Shown: in pieces, positions 46,418 to 55,477 of the stretch | Numbering within the stretch: the stretch's first letter is position 1 | How the letters are laid out: each line of letters starts with the position of its first letter | From: Leptolyngbya sp. NIES-3755 | GTDB taxonomy: Bacteria > Cyanobacteriota > Cyanobacteriia > Leptolyngbyales > Leptolyngbyaceae | NCBI GenBank assembly: GCA_001548435.1 | Contig: AP017308.1 | Location: 310,001-374,000, forward strand | DNA length: 64,000 bases | Direction: 5' to 3' | Translations under genes and position numbers: made by a program | The notes under the pieces: model-generated | Seen by the model: only the letters and a program-made list of their open reading frames with translations | Told to the model about the DNA's origin: nothing | The model's database searches: none

Positions 46418-48316
46418 CTAGAAACTGAACTGCGTCCGGATGTTGCCGATGAAAACGGTTGGATTGCTATCGAAATTGTTCGCATTGAAAATTGCGTAGA
46501 CCGCAGGCACGATCGCAATATTTCGATTCAATGGATAAAAGTAAGAGGCTTCAACCTCATATTGGGTTCCACCGTCACCGTTTCCAGACAGCAGGAATTG
46601 ACGACCGCTGATGTATTGCTGCGGAACTAGGAACGAAACGACACCTAAAGCGCCCTTCTTACCCAAATCTGGGAAACCGAGACCAAATTGGAACGATTGT
46701 ACTCTTACACTGCCTTCGGCTACGAGTGGGTTGACTGGGTTGACGTTGATTTTCCCGTAGGAGTAGCGTCCGAAAATGCCAAATTGAGGGGTAATCAACC
46801 AGTCGAAGTTTGCCACGATCGAATCAGTTGGAGAGTCGCGTAATCGACCGCCGACTCCGTCATCTAAAAATCCATAGGGTACAGGTTCACCCGGAGAGCC
46901 ACCAATAAAGCCGTTTGCGGGGAACAGATTCGCTCGTGTATACAAGAAACGGAAGTTAAACGCTGGACTGGGGGAATAGGCAAGCTCAGCACTGATCGTA
47001 TTGGTGCTGCGGAATAAACCACGCGATGGATTGCTTGAGGTGTTGAACCCTGCGGCTGAATTGAGGAATTCGGTGTTTTCTGCCAAATATGCGGCAGTGA
47101 AACGGAATTGGGGTGTGATGTTCCAGATGACGACTGCACCGGAACCTCGATCGACGGCATTTGAAAGGGTACTACCACTGGAGTTAAAGCTACCTGCTCC
47201 GGTCAAGAAGAAGGTGAAGCGGTTTTGGTCAAAGTAGCGGTAGAAATTGAGTCGAGGACCAAAAGCGACTCGGACTGAATCATTCAGTGGGAAGGAGTAG
47301 AACAATTCACGGACCGCTAGTCCTGAGTTTGGGGGTAAGCCTGTTTGGTCTGTGAAAGGAGTTCCCCAAGAGTTGAAAAAGCCAGAGGAAACAAGTTCGT
47401 TTGCTGGAGAGTTTCCGTTTCCAGCGACTAACTGGGTGACTAGCTGATCTCTTCCGGTAAAAGAAGTGGTTAAGTTGAGAAATGTGTAATAGCTGAAGGT
47501 AATATTCGGCTGTCGTCGCTGAACTCGTGTAGGGACACCTCCGCCGCGAGTTGGGGGAATAAATGCACTGTTTCCGCCACCTGCAAGACTTCGTTCAGCC
47601 GTAATATCTCCGGTTGGAAAAGCTCCAGTGAGGTTAAACCAAAGGTTTCCAGTTAATTTTGTTGTGGTCGAGAATTGCTGTCTTTCGAGTGTAGTTGCTC
47701 TTGCTTCTAAAGTGTCCACCCGTCCGCGTAATGTTGCTAACTCAGCGGCAAATTCCTCTTGTAATCTTTGCAGTGCAGTTAAATCTTCTTTCTTAATTAA
47801 ATCAGCCGTCGAAGCTGCAATTAGCTCATTCACTCGATCGAGACAAGCGTTCAGTCCCGCTGCAAATTCAAACCGCGTTAATGCTCGATTGCCGCGATAA
47901 GTTCGATCGGGATAACCTGCGATACAGCCATACCGTTCCACTAAAGATTGCAGTGCTTGAAATGCCCAATCCGTGGGTCTAACATCGGAGAGCTGAGAGA
48001 CCGAAGTGACTTGAGCCATTCCAGGTGTAACGGGCTTTTTCGAGTCAGATACGCTCAATTCTGAAACTGACATGACCCGCTGCATTCCGCTTGCAGGCTT
48101 GATTGTCGAGTCCGATTGAGTTGGAGCCGATTCTGCCACACTCGGTTCAGTCGCTTTCGGAACTTCTTTGAGCTTCGTGGTGTCTAGTGCTTCAATCGGG
48201 GCACTTTCTTCTTGCGGGTCGATCGACGGTTCCGCGATCGCAACAGATACTAATCCAAAACTTGCCGCCAATGCAGCAGCGGGGGCTAAGAATAGCCGCT
48301 TCCTTATGACTTCCAT
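46418..48316 (-). CDS. SLH-domain OprB-type outer-membrane porin
   Basis: A 632-residue cyanobacterial porin. Signal peptide (about 1-28, ending AIA), an acidic/Thr-rich spacer, one SLH domain (about 90-150, PTDWAFQALQSLVERYGCIAGYPDRTYRG) that binds pyruvylated cell-wall polymer, a coiled coil (about 165-195), then an OprB-like 16-stranded barrel ending in Phe, the usual assembly signal. Family members have been called iron-uptake porins. ATG 48316 has AGAGGA upstream; a longer frame to 48367 lacks a signal peptide at its start. Divergence is from a GntR gene on the same strand, so the porin may share its control. Confidence 0.9.
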   Translation of the reverse strand: MEVIRKRLFLAPAAALAASFGLVSVAIAEPSIDPQEESAPIEALDTTKLKEVPKATEPSVAESAPTQSDSTIKPASGMQRVMSVSELSVSDSKKPVTPGMAQVTSVSQLSDVRPTDWAFQALQSLVERYGCIAGYPDRTYRGNRALTRFEFAAGLNACLDRVNELIAASTADLIKKEDLTALQRLQEEFAAELATLRGRVDTLEARATTLERQQFSTTTKLTGNLWFNLTGAFPTGDITAERSLAGGGNSAFIPPTRGGGVPTRVQRRQPNITFSYYTFLNLTTSFTGRDQLVTQLVAGNGNSPANELVSSGFFNSWGTPFTDQTGLPPNSGLAVRELFYSFPLNDSVRVAFGPRLNFYRYFDQNRFTFFLTGAGSFNSSGSTLSNAVDRGSGAVVIWNITPQFRFTAAYLAENTEFLNSAAGFNTSSNPSRGLFRSTNTISAELAYSPSPAFNFRFLYTRANLFPANGFIGGSPGEPVPYGFLDDGVGGRLRDSPTDSIVANFDWLITPQFGIFGRYSYGKINVNPVNPLVAEGSVRVQSFQFGLGFPDLGKKGALGVVSFLVPQQYISGRQFLLSGNGDGGTQYEVEASYFYPLNRNIAIVPAVYAIFNANNFDSNPTVFIGNIRTQFSF

Positions 48317-48347
48317 TCCATTCCTCTTCACACCCGAAAAGTATCCG

Positions 48348-48353
48348 GTATAC
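48348..48353. promoter_or_regulatory. GTATAC site upstream of the porin gene
   Basis: CCGGTATACAAA, core GTATAC, lies 32 bases upstream of the porin start. FCD-type GntR regulators often bind TNGTATACNA-like palindromes. A second GTATAC lies at 48405-48410. Binding is not shown. Confidence 0.35.
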
Positions 48354-48404
48354 AAAAACACTTCCAACTAATACAGCGGAAAATCTAGGGAATTCTGTAG
48401 TTGG

Positions 48405-48410
48405 GTATAC
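48405..48410. promoter_or_regulatory. GTATAC site between the GntR and porin genes
   Basis: TTGGGTATACAT, 40 bases after the GntR stop and 89 bases before the porin start. Same core as the sites at 48348 and 49535. Confidence 0.35.
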
Positions 48411-48449
48411 ATTCTCTTTCTAGAGAGAGATGTGGCTTCCGAACGATCG

Positions 48450-49202
48450 CTACATCGTTTCTGAATTTGAAGGTTCTTCGGAAAGCTGCTGTTCGAGTGC
48501 CTGAATTTCTTCTACTACGCGGTCTTTGCTCGAAATCAAGTGATATTGAATTGCCTGCATTGCTGCAAGTGCATCCCGTTTTCGCACCGCTTCTAAAATG
48601 CGTCGATGTTCGCCACGAATCTCTAACACATTGGGATTATGCTCGATCGTCCTCAATCGCAGAAGCGACATCTTATCGAACACCTGATCCAAGATTTGCA
48701 CTAACCAAGTATTGCTTGAACTCTCTGCTAACAATCGGTGAAATTGATAGTCTAAATGCAAGAGTTGGTAAGGTGTAAGCGAGTGAGAAGGATTTGCGGT
48801 CACGTTCCCGTGGAGCTTCGCTACTGCTCGTTCTGCTTGCTGCAAGGTGGCTTCAATTTGCTCGATTTGCTCTGGAGTTGCCATTCGACAAGCGGCTGAA
48901 ATCGATAGCTGCTCTAAAGCAATTCGGCAATCGTAAAGTTGGATTGCATCCTCGATCGACAACAATGCTACACGCATCGCTCCTTGACCATCTACTGTGA
49001 CAAGATGATCCCGTTGGAGCAATCGGAGCGCTTCTCGAATCGGAGTTCGACTCACCTGAAGTTGTTCCGCGAGTTGGGTTTCGATCAAGCGACTTCCGGC
49101 TGCGAGTTCGCCTGACAAAATTGCAGTTCGCAGCATTTCGTAGGTTTGTTCGTGAAGCAGTTGGGAGCGTTGCAGCGATCGAGCAGAGAGCATCAAAGCC
49201 AT
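48450..49202 (-). CDS. GntR-family transcriptional regulator, FCD subfamily
   Basis: A 250-residue regulator: winged-helix DNA-binding domain (about 15-80, EQLQVSRTPIREALRLLQRDHL) and an all-helical FCD ligand-binding domain (about 90-230) with metal-ligand His residues (LDYQFHRLL, EHRRIL, AIQYHL). FCD members sense carboxylates or related metabolites and usually repress neighbouring uptake genes. It stands between the porin and the divergent ABC importer, its probable targets. Confidence 0.92.
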   Translation of the reverse strand: MALMLSARSLQRSQLLHEQTYEMLRTAILSGELAAGSRLIETQLAEQLQVSRTPIREALRLLQRDHLVTVDGQGAMRVALLSIEDAIQLYDCRIALEQLSISAACRMATPEQIEQIEATLQQAERAVAKLHGNVTANPSHSLTPYQLLHLDYQFHRLLAESSSNTWLVQILDQVFDKMSLLRLRTIEHNPNVLEIRGEHRRILEAVRKRDALAAMQAIQYHLISSKDRVVEEIQALEQQLSEEPSNSETM

Positions 49203-49702
49203 ATCCTCAACAGGGTTGACAAGCCATCATCGGACGATTAACGATTGTGTAGAAAGCGATCGATAGAGTTAAAAATTTTGCAACTCAGCTTTGCAATTCA
49301 CTAAAATCAACCTTTCAAATCAATTGAACGATCAAGCAGCGTTAGGGGTGCGTGGGCAATCCAGCTTTCCGCAAATCTTACACTGGTTTATGTTTGATAG
49401 TATTCTATCTCTTCGTGTTGAAACCTTTTGAAACCGGAGCTTTCTTAGCTCTTAAAAAAAGTTTAAGCAAGTATCTTCAGATACAGAAAGCGTGATAGAT
49501 CATCACAATAATGCTCTTTGGGATGTTGTATTCCGTATACGACATAACACTCAAAGCTTTTGGTACTGTCTAAATCCCGTCCCTTGGTGCGAATGCACTG
49601 TTTCGGAGTTGATTTGAAACGGCTACCTTGCGAACCCTACAAAATCCTTTTTACCGTTGATTGCGATTTTAAATCAACGATTTTCGCTTCTGGAGAACCA
49701 TT
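49203..49702. other. 500-bp control region between the GntR gene and the ABC importer
   Basis: Divergent promoters must lie here. It contains the palindrome CGTATACG at 49534-49541 and several A/T-rich tracts. No open reading frame of note was seen. The GGAG ribosome site for the substrate-binding protein lies at its right end. Confidence 0.6.
49534..49541. promoter_or_regulatory. Palindromic CGTATACG, candidate GntR operator
   Basis: A perfect 8-base palindrome 160 bases upstream of the importer start, sharing the GTATAC core with the two sites near the porin. Confidence 0.35.
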
Positions 49703-50839
49703 GTGAAGAAAGTATCAAAGCGCCTCTCAAGTAATTTGGCTGTTTTAGCGGTCTCAATTTTGCTACTTGCTGGCTGTCAACAGCAGACCCCCACAACAAC
49801 TGCCGCTGGCGGTGACACCCCTTCTGGAGGCTCTACTCCCGCATCAAATACTCAAAATCCCCAAGGACTCAAAGCCGTTCGGGTGCAGCTTTCATTCTTG
49901 AAACAAAGCTTAGATGCACCGCTGATTCTAGCGATGAAAAACGGCTATTTTGCGAAAGAAGGATTGAATGTTTCCTACGAGCGCGGATTCGGAAACGCAG
50001 ATACGATTAGCAAACTTGGAACTGGAAAATTTGATTTGTCCTTCAGCGACATGTACAACGCGCTGGAATTCAATCAGAAAAATCCCAACGATCGAGTCGT
50101 TGCCGTTGCAATCACTCAAAATAAAGCGCCGTTTGCAATTTTGAGCTTGAAAGATAGAGGCATCAACTCTCCAAAGGATTTAGCTGGCAGAAAGCTCGGT
50201 GCGCCTGCGGGAGACGGTCCTCGTAAACTATTCCCCGTGTTCGCGAAACAAGTCGGGATCGATCCGAACTCAGTCGAATGGACAACAATGGAGCCGAGAC
50301 TGCGAGAAAGCTTCTTGCTGCAAGGACAGGTCGATGCAATTAGTGGATTTGCAACTTCGGCGCTTCCGGGTTTGCTCAAAGGTGGCAAAACACCGAATGA
50401 CATCAACATTTTCTACTACACCGACAACGGGCTGGAGTTCTACGGCAATACGATTTTGGCGAAAGCGAGTTTTGTTGAGCAAAATCCCGACACGGTGAGA
50501 GCTTTCGTTAGAGCATATATGCGTGGACTTCAAGATACTTTAAGAGATCCGACAGCGGCACTAGATGCAGTGATGGCATCGGATGACTCGAAACTGATGG
50601 ATCGTGAGGCTGAAAGAGTCCGTTTGCAGATCGCGCTCGATCGAATGTTGCTAAACCCAGAAGTGGAGAAACTTGGTTTGGGAGCGGCTGATCCCGACCG
50701 ACTAGAACAAACTCTCAAGCAAACGGCTGAAGGCTTCGGATTGCAAACGACTCCAGCAGTGGCAGATATCTTTACCGATAAATTCTTGCCGCCAAAAGAG
50801 GAGCGGGCTGTCCCGACCGATCGCAAACCCCTTTCCTAA
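49703..50839 (+). CDS. Substrate-binding lipoprotein of an NMT1/SsuA-type ABC importer
   Basis: A 378-residue protein with signal peptide and lipobox (LLAGC, Cys about 25), a Thr/Ser/Gly-rich spacer, then an NMT1/THI5-like domain: VQLSFLKQSLDAPLILAMKNGYFAKEGL, LGTGKFDLSFSDMYNAL and ALPGLLKGG. Start is GTG 49703, GGAG upstream. Relatives carry taurine, sulfonates, pyrimidines or nitrate-like ligands; the ligand here is not predictable. First gene of a three-gene operon. Confidence 0.9.
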   Translation: MKKVSKRLSSNLAVLAVSILLLAGCQQQTPTTTAAGGDTPSGGSTPASNTQNPQGLKAVRVQLSFLKQSLDAPLILAMKNGYFAKEGLNVSYERGFGNADTISKLGTGKFDLSFSDMYNALEFNQKNPNDRVVAVAITQNKAPFAILSLKDRGINSPKDLAGRKLGAPAGDGPRKLFPVFAKQVGIDPNSVEWTTMEPRLRESFLLQGQVDAISGFATSALPGLLKGGKTPNDINIFYYTDNGLEFYGNTILAKASFVEQNPDTVRAFVRAYMRGLQDTLRDPTAALDAVMASDDSKLMDREAERVRLQIALDRMLLNPEVEKLGLGAADPDRLEQTLKQTAEGFGLQTTPAVADIFTDKFLPPKEERAVPTDRKPLS

Positions 50840-50907
50840 GATCAGTTCAGGCTAGGCAAATCGCTTAGCCTGTTCGCTTATTCACCCTACATTTTTTTGA
50901 AAATACT

Positions 50908-51738
50908 ATGGCTCAGCCTCGCATCGATTCGCTGTCGATCGACTCTGATATGCAGAGCGAAACACCGCTGTTAGAGTTCGATAAAGTGGGTTTAGAGTAT
51001 CCGTTTGAAGGATCAATGCGTCGGATTATCGATGAAGTGAGTCTTTCGATTAATCCTGGCGAATTCGTCTCGTTTGTCGGTCCTTCAGGTTGCGGAAAGA
51101 CCTCGATTCTCCGAATGGTGTCGGGGCTGAATCCAGCTCCGATCGGGGAAATTCGCTATCGAGGAAAGCCGATCAAGAAGCCGCTTCGGAATACCGGGAT
51201 TGCCTTTCAAAATCCAGTCTTGTTGCCGTGGCGCAATACTCTCGATAATGTGATGCTGCCTTTGGAAATCGTAGATCCGTATAAGAAAGATTTCCGCCAG
51301 CGTAAGGGCGAGTATGTTCGCATGGCGCAGGATCTCTTAGCGACGGTGCGACTACAGGATTTTCAGAAACAATATCCGTGGCAGTTATCCGGCGGGATGC
51401 GGCAGCGGGCTTCATTATGTCGATCGCTGATTCATAGTCCTGAAATTTTGCTATTGGATGAACCCTTTGGAGCGCTGGATGCGTTTACTCGCGAAGAAAT
51501 GTGGGGAATGCTGCAAAATCTTTGGATGCGGGTGAAGTGCGTTGGTATTCTGATTACTCACGACTTGCGCGAAGCTGTGTTCTTATCCGATACGGTGTAT
51601 GTGATGGGTCCACGTCCAAGTTCGATTATCTACAAAGTCAAGATCGAGCTACCACGTCCAAGAACATTAGAAATGGAACTGAGCGACGAGTTTAATCACT
51701 ACTTTGCCAGCATTCGCCAACACATTCATCACAACTAA
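50908..51738 (+). CDS. ABC importer ATPase (SsuB/TauB-type)
   Basis: A 276-residue ATP-binding protein: Walker A GPSGCGKTS, Q-loop FQNPVLLPWRNTL, signature LSGGMRQR, Walker B LLLDEPFGALD, H-loop ITHDLREA. It lies 68 bases after the binding protein and 2 bases before the permease. An acidic 25-residue N-terminal extension precedes the domain. Confidence 0.93.
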   Translation: MAQPRIDSLSIDSDMQSETPLLEFDKVGLEYPFEGSMRRIIDEVSLSINPGEFVSFVGPSGCGKTSILRMVSGLNPAPIGEIRYRGKPIKKPLRNTGIAFQNPVLLPWRNTLDNVMLPLEIVDPYKKDFRQRKGEYVRMAQDLLATVRLQDFQKQYPWQLSGGMRQRASLCRSLIHSPEILLLDEPFGALDAFTREEMWGMLQNLWMRVKCVGILITHDLREAVFLSDTVYVMGPRPSSIIYKVKIELPRPRTLEMELSDEFNHYFASIRQHIHHN

Positions 51739-51740
51739 CT

Positions 51741-52502
51741 ATGGAAAAATTTCTGAAGTCAAAGTCGGCTGGTTTTGTGCTGCCGTTTGTTGCAACCATT
51801 TTGCTGTTTGTTCTGTGGGAATTAGCGGTAATTATCTTTAGGATTCCGCCGTTTAATTTACCTGCTCCCACGAATGTTTTGAATGCGTTGATCACTTTTG
51901 CGCCTCAGTTGACGGTGAATGCACTCCGAACGCTTTGGACCACGATGCTTGGATTTGCGATCGCGGTTGTCGTTGGTGTGATTCTAGGATTCATCATCGG
52001 TTACTCTAAGGTTGCTTATCTCACGTTGTATCCGTTGCTGGTTGCATTCAATACGATCCCGAAAGCAGCATTAGTTCCACTGTTAGCGATCTGGTTTGGG
52101 GCGAATGCGGTTCCAGCGACTTTGACGGCATTTTTGCTGGCATTTTTCCCGATCGCGGTAAACGTGGCACTCGGTTTAGATACGGTTGAACCGGAGATGA
52201 AAGATGTGCTGACAGCGCTTGGTGCAACTCAGGTCGAAACATTTCAAAAGGTGGGATGGCCTCATACCTTGCCTTACATTTTTGCTTCGCTCAAGATTGC
52301 AGCTTCATTTGCTTTTATTGGTGCAGTGATTTCTGAATCGGTTGCCTCGAATGCGGGATTAGGATTCTTGATTGTGCAGGCGACTGCTGATTTTAATGTT
52401 CCACTCGCGTTTGCAGCGCTATTAATTTTGGCGTTGATGGGTGTATTGCTCTATTGCTTCTTCATCTTGGTTGAGAAGAAGGTAATTTACTGGGCACGTT
52501 AG
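51741..52502 (+). CDS. ABC importer permease (SsuC/TauC-type)
   Basis: A 253-residue inner-membrane protein with about six membrane segments and the EAA-like coupling loop (ALGATQVETFQKVGWPHTLPYIFA), which docks to the ATPase. Typical of nitrate/sulfonate/taurine-type permeases. It ends the operon and is followed by a terminator. Confidence 0.93.
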   Translation: MEKFLKSKSAGFVLPFVATILLFVLWELAVIIFRIPPFNLPAPTNVLNALITFAPQLTVNALRTLWTTMLGFAIAVVVGVILGFIIGYSKVAYLTLYPLLVAFNTIPKAALVPLLAIWFGANAVPATLTAFLLAFFPIAVNVALGLDTVEPEMKDVLTALGATQVETFQKVGWPHTLPYIFASLKIAASFAFIGAVISESVASNAGLGFLIVQATADFNVPLAFAALLILALMGVLLYCFFILVEKKVIYWAR

Positions 52503-52519
52503 AACTATCGTGGCATGAG

Positions 52520-52557
52520 AAAAGCGGTAAAGATCATTAGGTCTTCACCGCTTTTTT
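52520..52557. terminator. Bidirectional terminator between convergent genes
   Basis: GCGGTAAAGA (52524-52533) pairs with TCTTCACCGC (52542-52551) with one mismatch, flanked by A and T runs (AAAA left, TTTTTT right), so it can stop the ABC operon rightward and the DUF4912 gene leftward. Confidence 0.85.
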
Positions 52558-52563
52558 GTTGGG

Positions 52564-55236
52564 TTAGTTTGCAGGAATGTGGGCGGGAGTCGATCGAGCG
52601 AGTGGAGTCCAGACATTCTCAGCATTGACGTAACCGACTTCTGCGATATAAGTCCGATCGCTCAATGGAATCGGCACATCACACGACAAAGCCATTTCAT
52701 CAATGTCATGCTGCTCATAGCGGGAAGGCAATCGAGTGCCACCATCGGTAACATCGTACAGGCGCAACACTAGATTATCCCCGGCATTACGATCGATCCG
52801 TGACCGCAGCGATCGTGGTAAATCCCAAGTCGCATACGCCCATCGAGCATTACGCGGAGACAGGACTAAACGACCTTCACCGAATTCAGTTGGCATCGAA
52901 GGCGTAACTGTTTCACTCGTCATGAACGGATTCATTTGAGTGGTTTCACCTGTGGTAAATGAAGTGGTTTCGCCTGTGGTAAACGAAGCCGTTTCGCCTG
53001 TGGTAAACGAAGTGGTTTCGGTTGGACTTGTCGTAAACGAGGGAGTTTCGGTAGGAGTCTTCGTGTCTGAGTTGCGCTGACCCGAAACGAATGACCAAGC
53101 GGCGGCTCCTGCTCCTGCGGCGGCGGCTCCCCCAGTAACAGCGGCTCCTCCTGATTGGGTCACATCGGTAGTCGTATCAGCAACACGATGCGTAATTCGT
53201 TGGAACCAGTTCTCGGACGGGATCTCAGTTGCTGGAGTTGCGGGATCGGTAACGGGTTCTACTTCCGTATCTCGATCGCCTGATAGGAACGATTTGGCGG
53301 AATCGACTGCTCCACTCGCAGCAACGGCTCCTCCAGCAACAGCGGCTCCCCCTGCTTTCGCTACGTTGCCCAAGAAGGAATTTCCAGAAGCAGCGGGAAC
53401 ACGAACATGAGTAGAACGCGCCAAACTCAGCCATTCATTATCAGGAGTGAGGTAGCCGATTTCCGCCAGATAATCTCGATCGGGAAGTGCGATCGGCAAC
53501 CGTTGGCGTTGGGTCAGTTCATCACAATCGAATTGTTGAACGCTGTGTGCGGGTTGCTGCGATAAATCAATATCAGTGACATCGTACAGTCGGAGCGCTA
53601 ATTTTTCTCCGCCCTGTTGCTTCATGGCTTGCCGTTCTTCGGTGGGAATATCCCAGAATGCTTCAACCTCTTGAGAACTCCGAGATTTGAGCACAATCTT
53701 GCTGTGTCGATCGCGGTTCAGTGCCCAACCTGCGGCTCCTGCTGCGGCTCCTCCCGCTAAGGCTGCACCTCCCAAACCCCCGAATGGATGAGCGCGATCG
53801 ACATTTCCAGTGACATTGGGTTCGAGATCGAGATTGCCCAATCGATCGCCCTCGGTGTTCCACTCTAAATTTGTATCGGGAGCATCAACTCTGGTGGAAT
53901 AATCCCCGTTGGTTTGAATCGGATCGTATCCGCCTTCGACATAAGGAGCGCCACCGAGATTGTCTGGATCGGAATATCCAGGTGCATTAAAAGTTCCAGT
54001 TGCACCTCGATCGTCTGTGACGGGTGCTCTACGACGATTGCGCCGTCCACCTGCCAGCATCCAAAGCAGTGCCGCACCCGAACCGATCGGTAACAGCCAC
54101 CAGAGCCAGTTTGGAAGTCCAGTGCCCGTATCTGCCGCAGCACCAGCCCCACCTGCATTATCTCCAGGGAACAAGAAGGCTAGAGGATTGCCACCTCCTG
54201 CTTGGGAACTGCCACCTTGGGGATTGTCGCCTTGGGGATTTGCTCCAGTGACGGTTTGACCGCTGCCGGGTTGTTGAGCTGCGTTCTGTTTTGCGGGAGT
54301 GCCATCTTTTGCGGCTGTAGTGGCGGGTTTCGCAGGTTTGTTAGCGGCGGCAGGTTTCGCGGTTGCGGGTTTGGCAGCGACAACAGGTTCGAGGACTCCA
54401 CCGGATTTTGCGATCGCGCTCTGTCCCGTTTCGGTCGTGGCTAACCCTAAGAATGCTTGAACGGCTGGATTGTTGGCATCTTTATAGACGTAGTAGAGCG
54501 CTTGCGAGAACGGGTAACGGGGATTCGTGGGCTGCGTTCCGTGCATTGTCACGATCTTTGCGCCTTTCAATCCTTGAGCTTGGCTGGCAGTCATGTAGCT
54601 GATGCCGTTGTTGCCCAAGTTGGAAACGACCGCTTGAGTGGTGTCTTCGTTTAGCTTGACTGCGTTTGCGCCTGTGGTGAATTTTGCTTGTCTGAAGACG
54701 GGATAACTCTTGAAAGCTTCGCGGGTGTCGCTGCTGTCGGGTCGATCGACAAACTTAATCGGGAGGTTCGGACCGCCGACTTGTGACCAGTTGGTGATTT
54801 CACCTCGGAACATGCGGGCGAATTGGTCGATCGTCAAACTGCCATTAAACGGATTGTTTGCGCCAACGACGATCGCGATTTTATCTCGTCCGACTTGCGC
54901 TGTTTGCAAGCCTTGAGCTTTTTCTTGGTTGTTTAATGGACGACCGATCGCTGCGAGATCTGCCTGTCCACTGAGAACGGCTTGAATTCCAGCAGGAACA
55001 CCGTTTGAGGCGGCATTCACTTGAGTTTTTGGAAATTGCTGCTCAAAGCGTTGTTCCAGAATCGAGTTGATGGCTGCCATACTCACAGAGCCATCGATTC
55101 GGACATTGGTTCCTTCGGCAACGGAATTAGGAAGTTTGAAAGCAGTCTGCGCCCGAACCAATTGCACTTCTGCGACGGTAACACCCGTGAGGAGAAGCGC
55201 GAGACCGACTGTGGATGAGTAACTTTTATGCACCAT
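52564..55236 (-). CDS. PstS-like binding domain fused to a membrane segment and two DUF4912 domains
   Basis: An 890-residue chimera. Signal-like N terminus (about 1-33), a phosphate-binding-protein-type (PBP-like) domain (about 40-290: GLQTAQVGRDKIAIVVGANNP, RGEITNWSQVGG), a Pro/Ala/Lys/Gln linker, one membrane segment near 385-405 (LPNWLWWLLPIGSGAALLW), then two DUF4912 domains (about 510-640 and 780-890: LVLRLYDVT, AEVGYVNAENVWTPLARS) separated by Ala/Gly-rich and Thr/Ser/Phe-rich stretches. The binding domain should be outside, DUF4912 inside. No PstCAB genes follow. It may be a sensor rather than a transporter part (inference). ATG 55236 is chosen; GTG 55248 is possible. Confidence 0.85.
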   Translation of the reverse strand: MVHKSYSSTVGLALLLTGVTVAEVQLVRAQTAFKLPNSVAEGTNVRIDGSVSMAAINSILEQRFEQQFPKTQVNAASNGVPAGIQAVLSGQADLAAIGRPLNNQEKAQGLQTAQVGRDKIAIVVGANNPFNGSLTIDQFARMFRGEITNWSQVGGPNLPIKFVDRPDSSDTREAFKSYPVFRQAKFTTGANAVKLNEDTTQAVVSNLGNNGISYMTASQAQGLKGAKIVTMHGTQPTNPRYPFSQALYYVYKDANNPAVQAFLGLATTETGQSAIAKSGGVLEPVVAAKPATAKPAAANKPAKPATTAAKDGTPAKQNAAQQPGSGQTVTGANPQGDNPQGGSSQAGGGNPLAFLFPGDNAGGAGAAADTGTGLPNWLWWLLPIGSGAALLWMLAGGRRNRRRAPVTDDRGATGTFNAPGYSDPDNLGGAPYVEGGYDPIQTNGDYSTRVDAPDTNLEWNTEGDRLGNLDLEPNVTGNVDRAHPFGGLGGAALAGGAAAGAAGWALNRDRHSKIVLKSRSSQEVEAFWDIPTEERQAMKQQGGEKLALRLYDVTDIDLSQQPAHSVQQFDCDELTQRQRLPIALPDRDYLAEIGYLTPDNEWLSLARSTHVRVPAASGNSFLGNVAKAGGAAVAGGAVAASGAVDSAKSFLSGDRDTEVEPVTDPATPATEIPSENWFQRITHRVADTTTDVTQSGGAAVTGGAAAAGAGAAAWSFVSGQRNSDTKTPTETPSFTTSPTETTSFTTGETASFTTGETTSFTTGETTQMNPFMTSETVTPSMPTEFGEGRLVLSPRNARWAYATWDLPRSLRSRIDRNAGDNLVLRLYDVTDGGTRLPSRYEQHDIDEMALSCDVPIPLSDRTYIAEVGYVNAENVWTPLARSTPAHIPAN
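52940..53011 (-). repeat. Three 24-bp tandem repeats in the DUF4912 gene
   Basis: Units at 52940-52963, 52964-52987 and 52988-53011 differ at few bases and encode TTGETTSF-like octapeptides in the linker before the second DUF4912 domain. Slippage at such repeats would change linker length in frame. Confidence 0.85.
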
Positions 55237-55477
55237 AACTTTTGTCACCGTGGTAGCAAAAACTTTTTTACATCGTTGCAGTCTGGAAAGACAAGTGCAA
55301 CTGGATACGGATTACAGGTGGTTATTGGAACAGCGGTGTGAACAGAATCGCACTTATCCCAGAGAACGAAAACAACTGATGATTACAATACGGTGAATCG
55401 TAGAATTTTGATCAGTCGTTAAGAGTTTATTAATCAATATGAGAAAATGGAGCGGCTAAAACCAGCCATTGAGTCGA

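Noticed and set aside
46937-46942. A further GTATAC inside the porin coding sequence
   Set aside because: Within coding DNA and far from any start; about 15 such hexamers are expected by chance in 64 kb, so it is not called a site.
52940-53011. Possible mobile repeat
   Set aside because: The 24-bp units are in-frame coding repeats for an octapeptide linker, not an inserted element.
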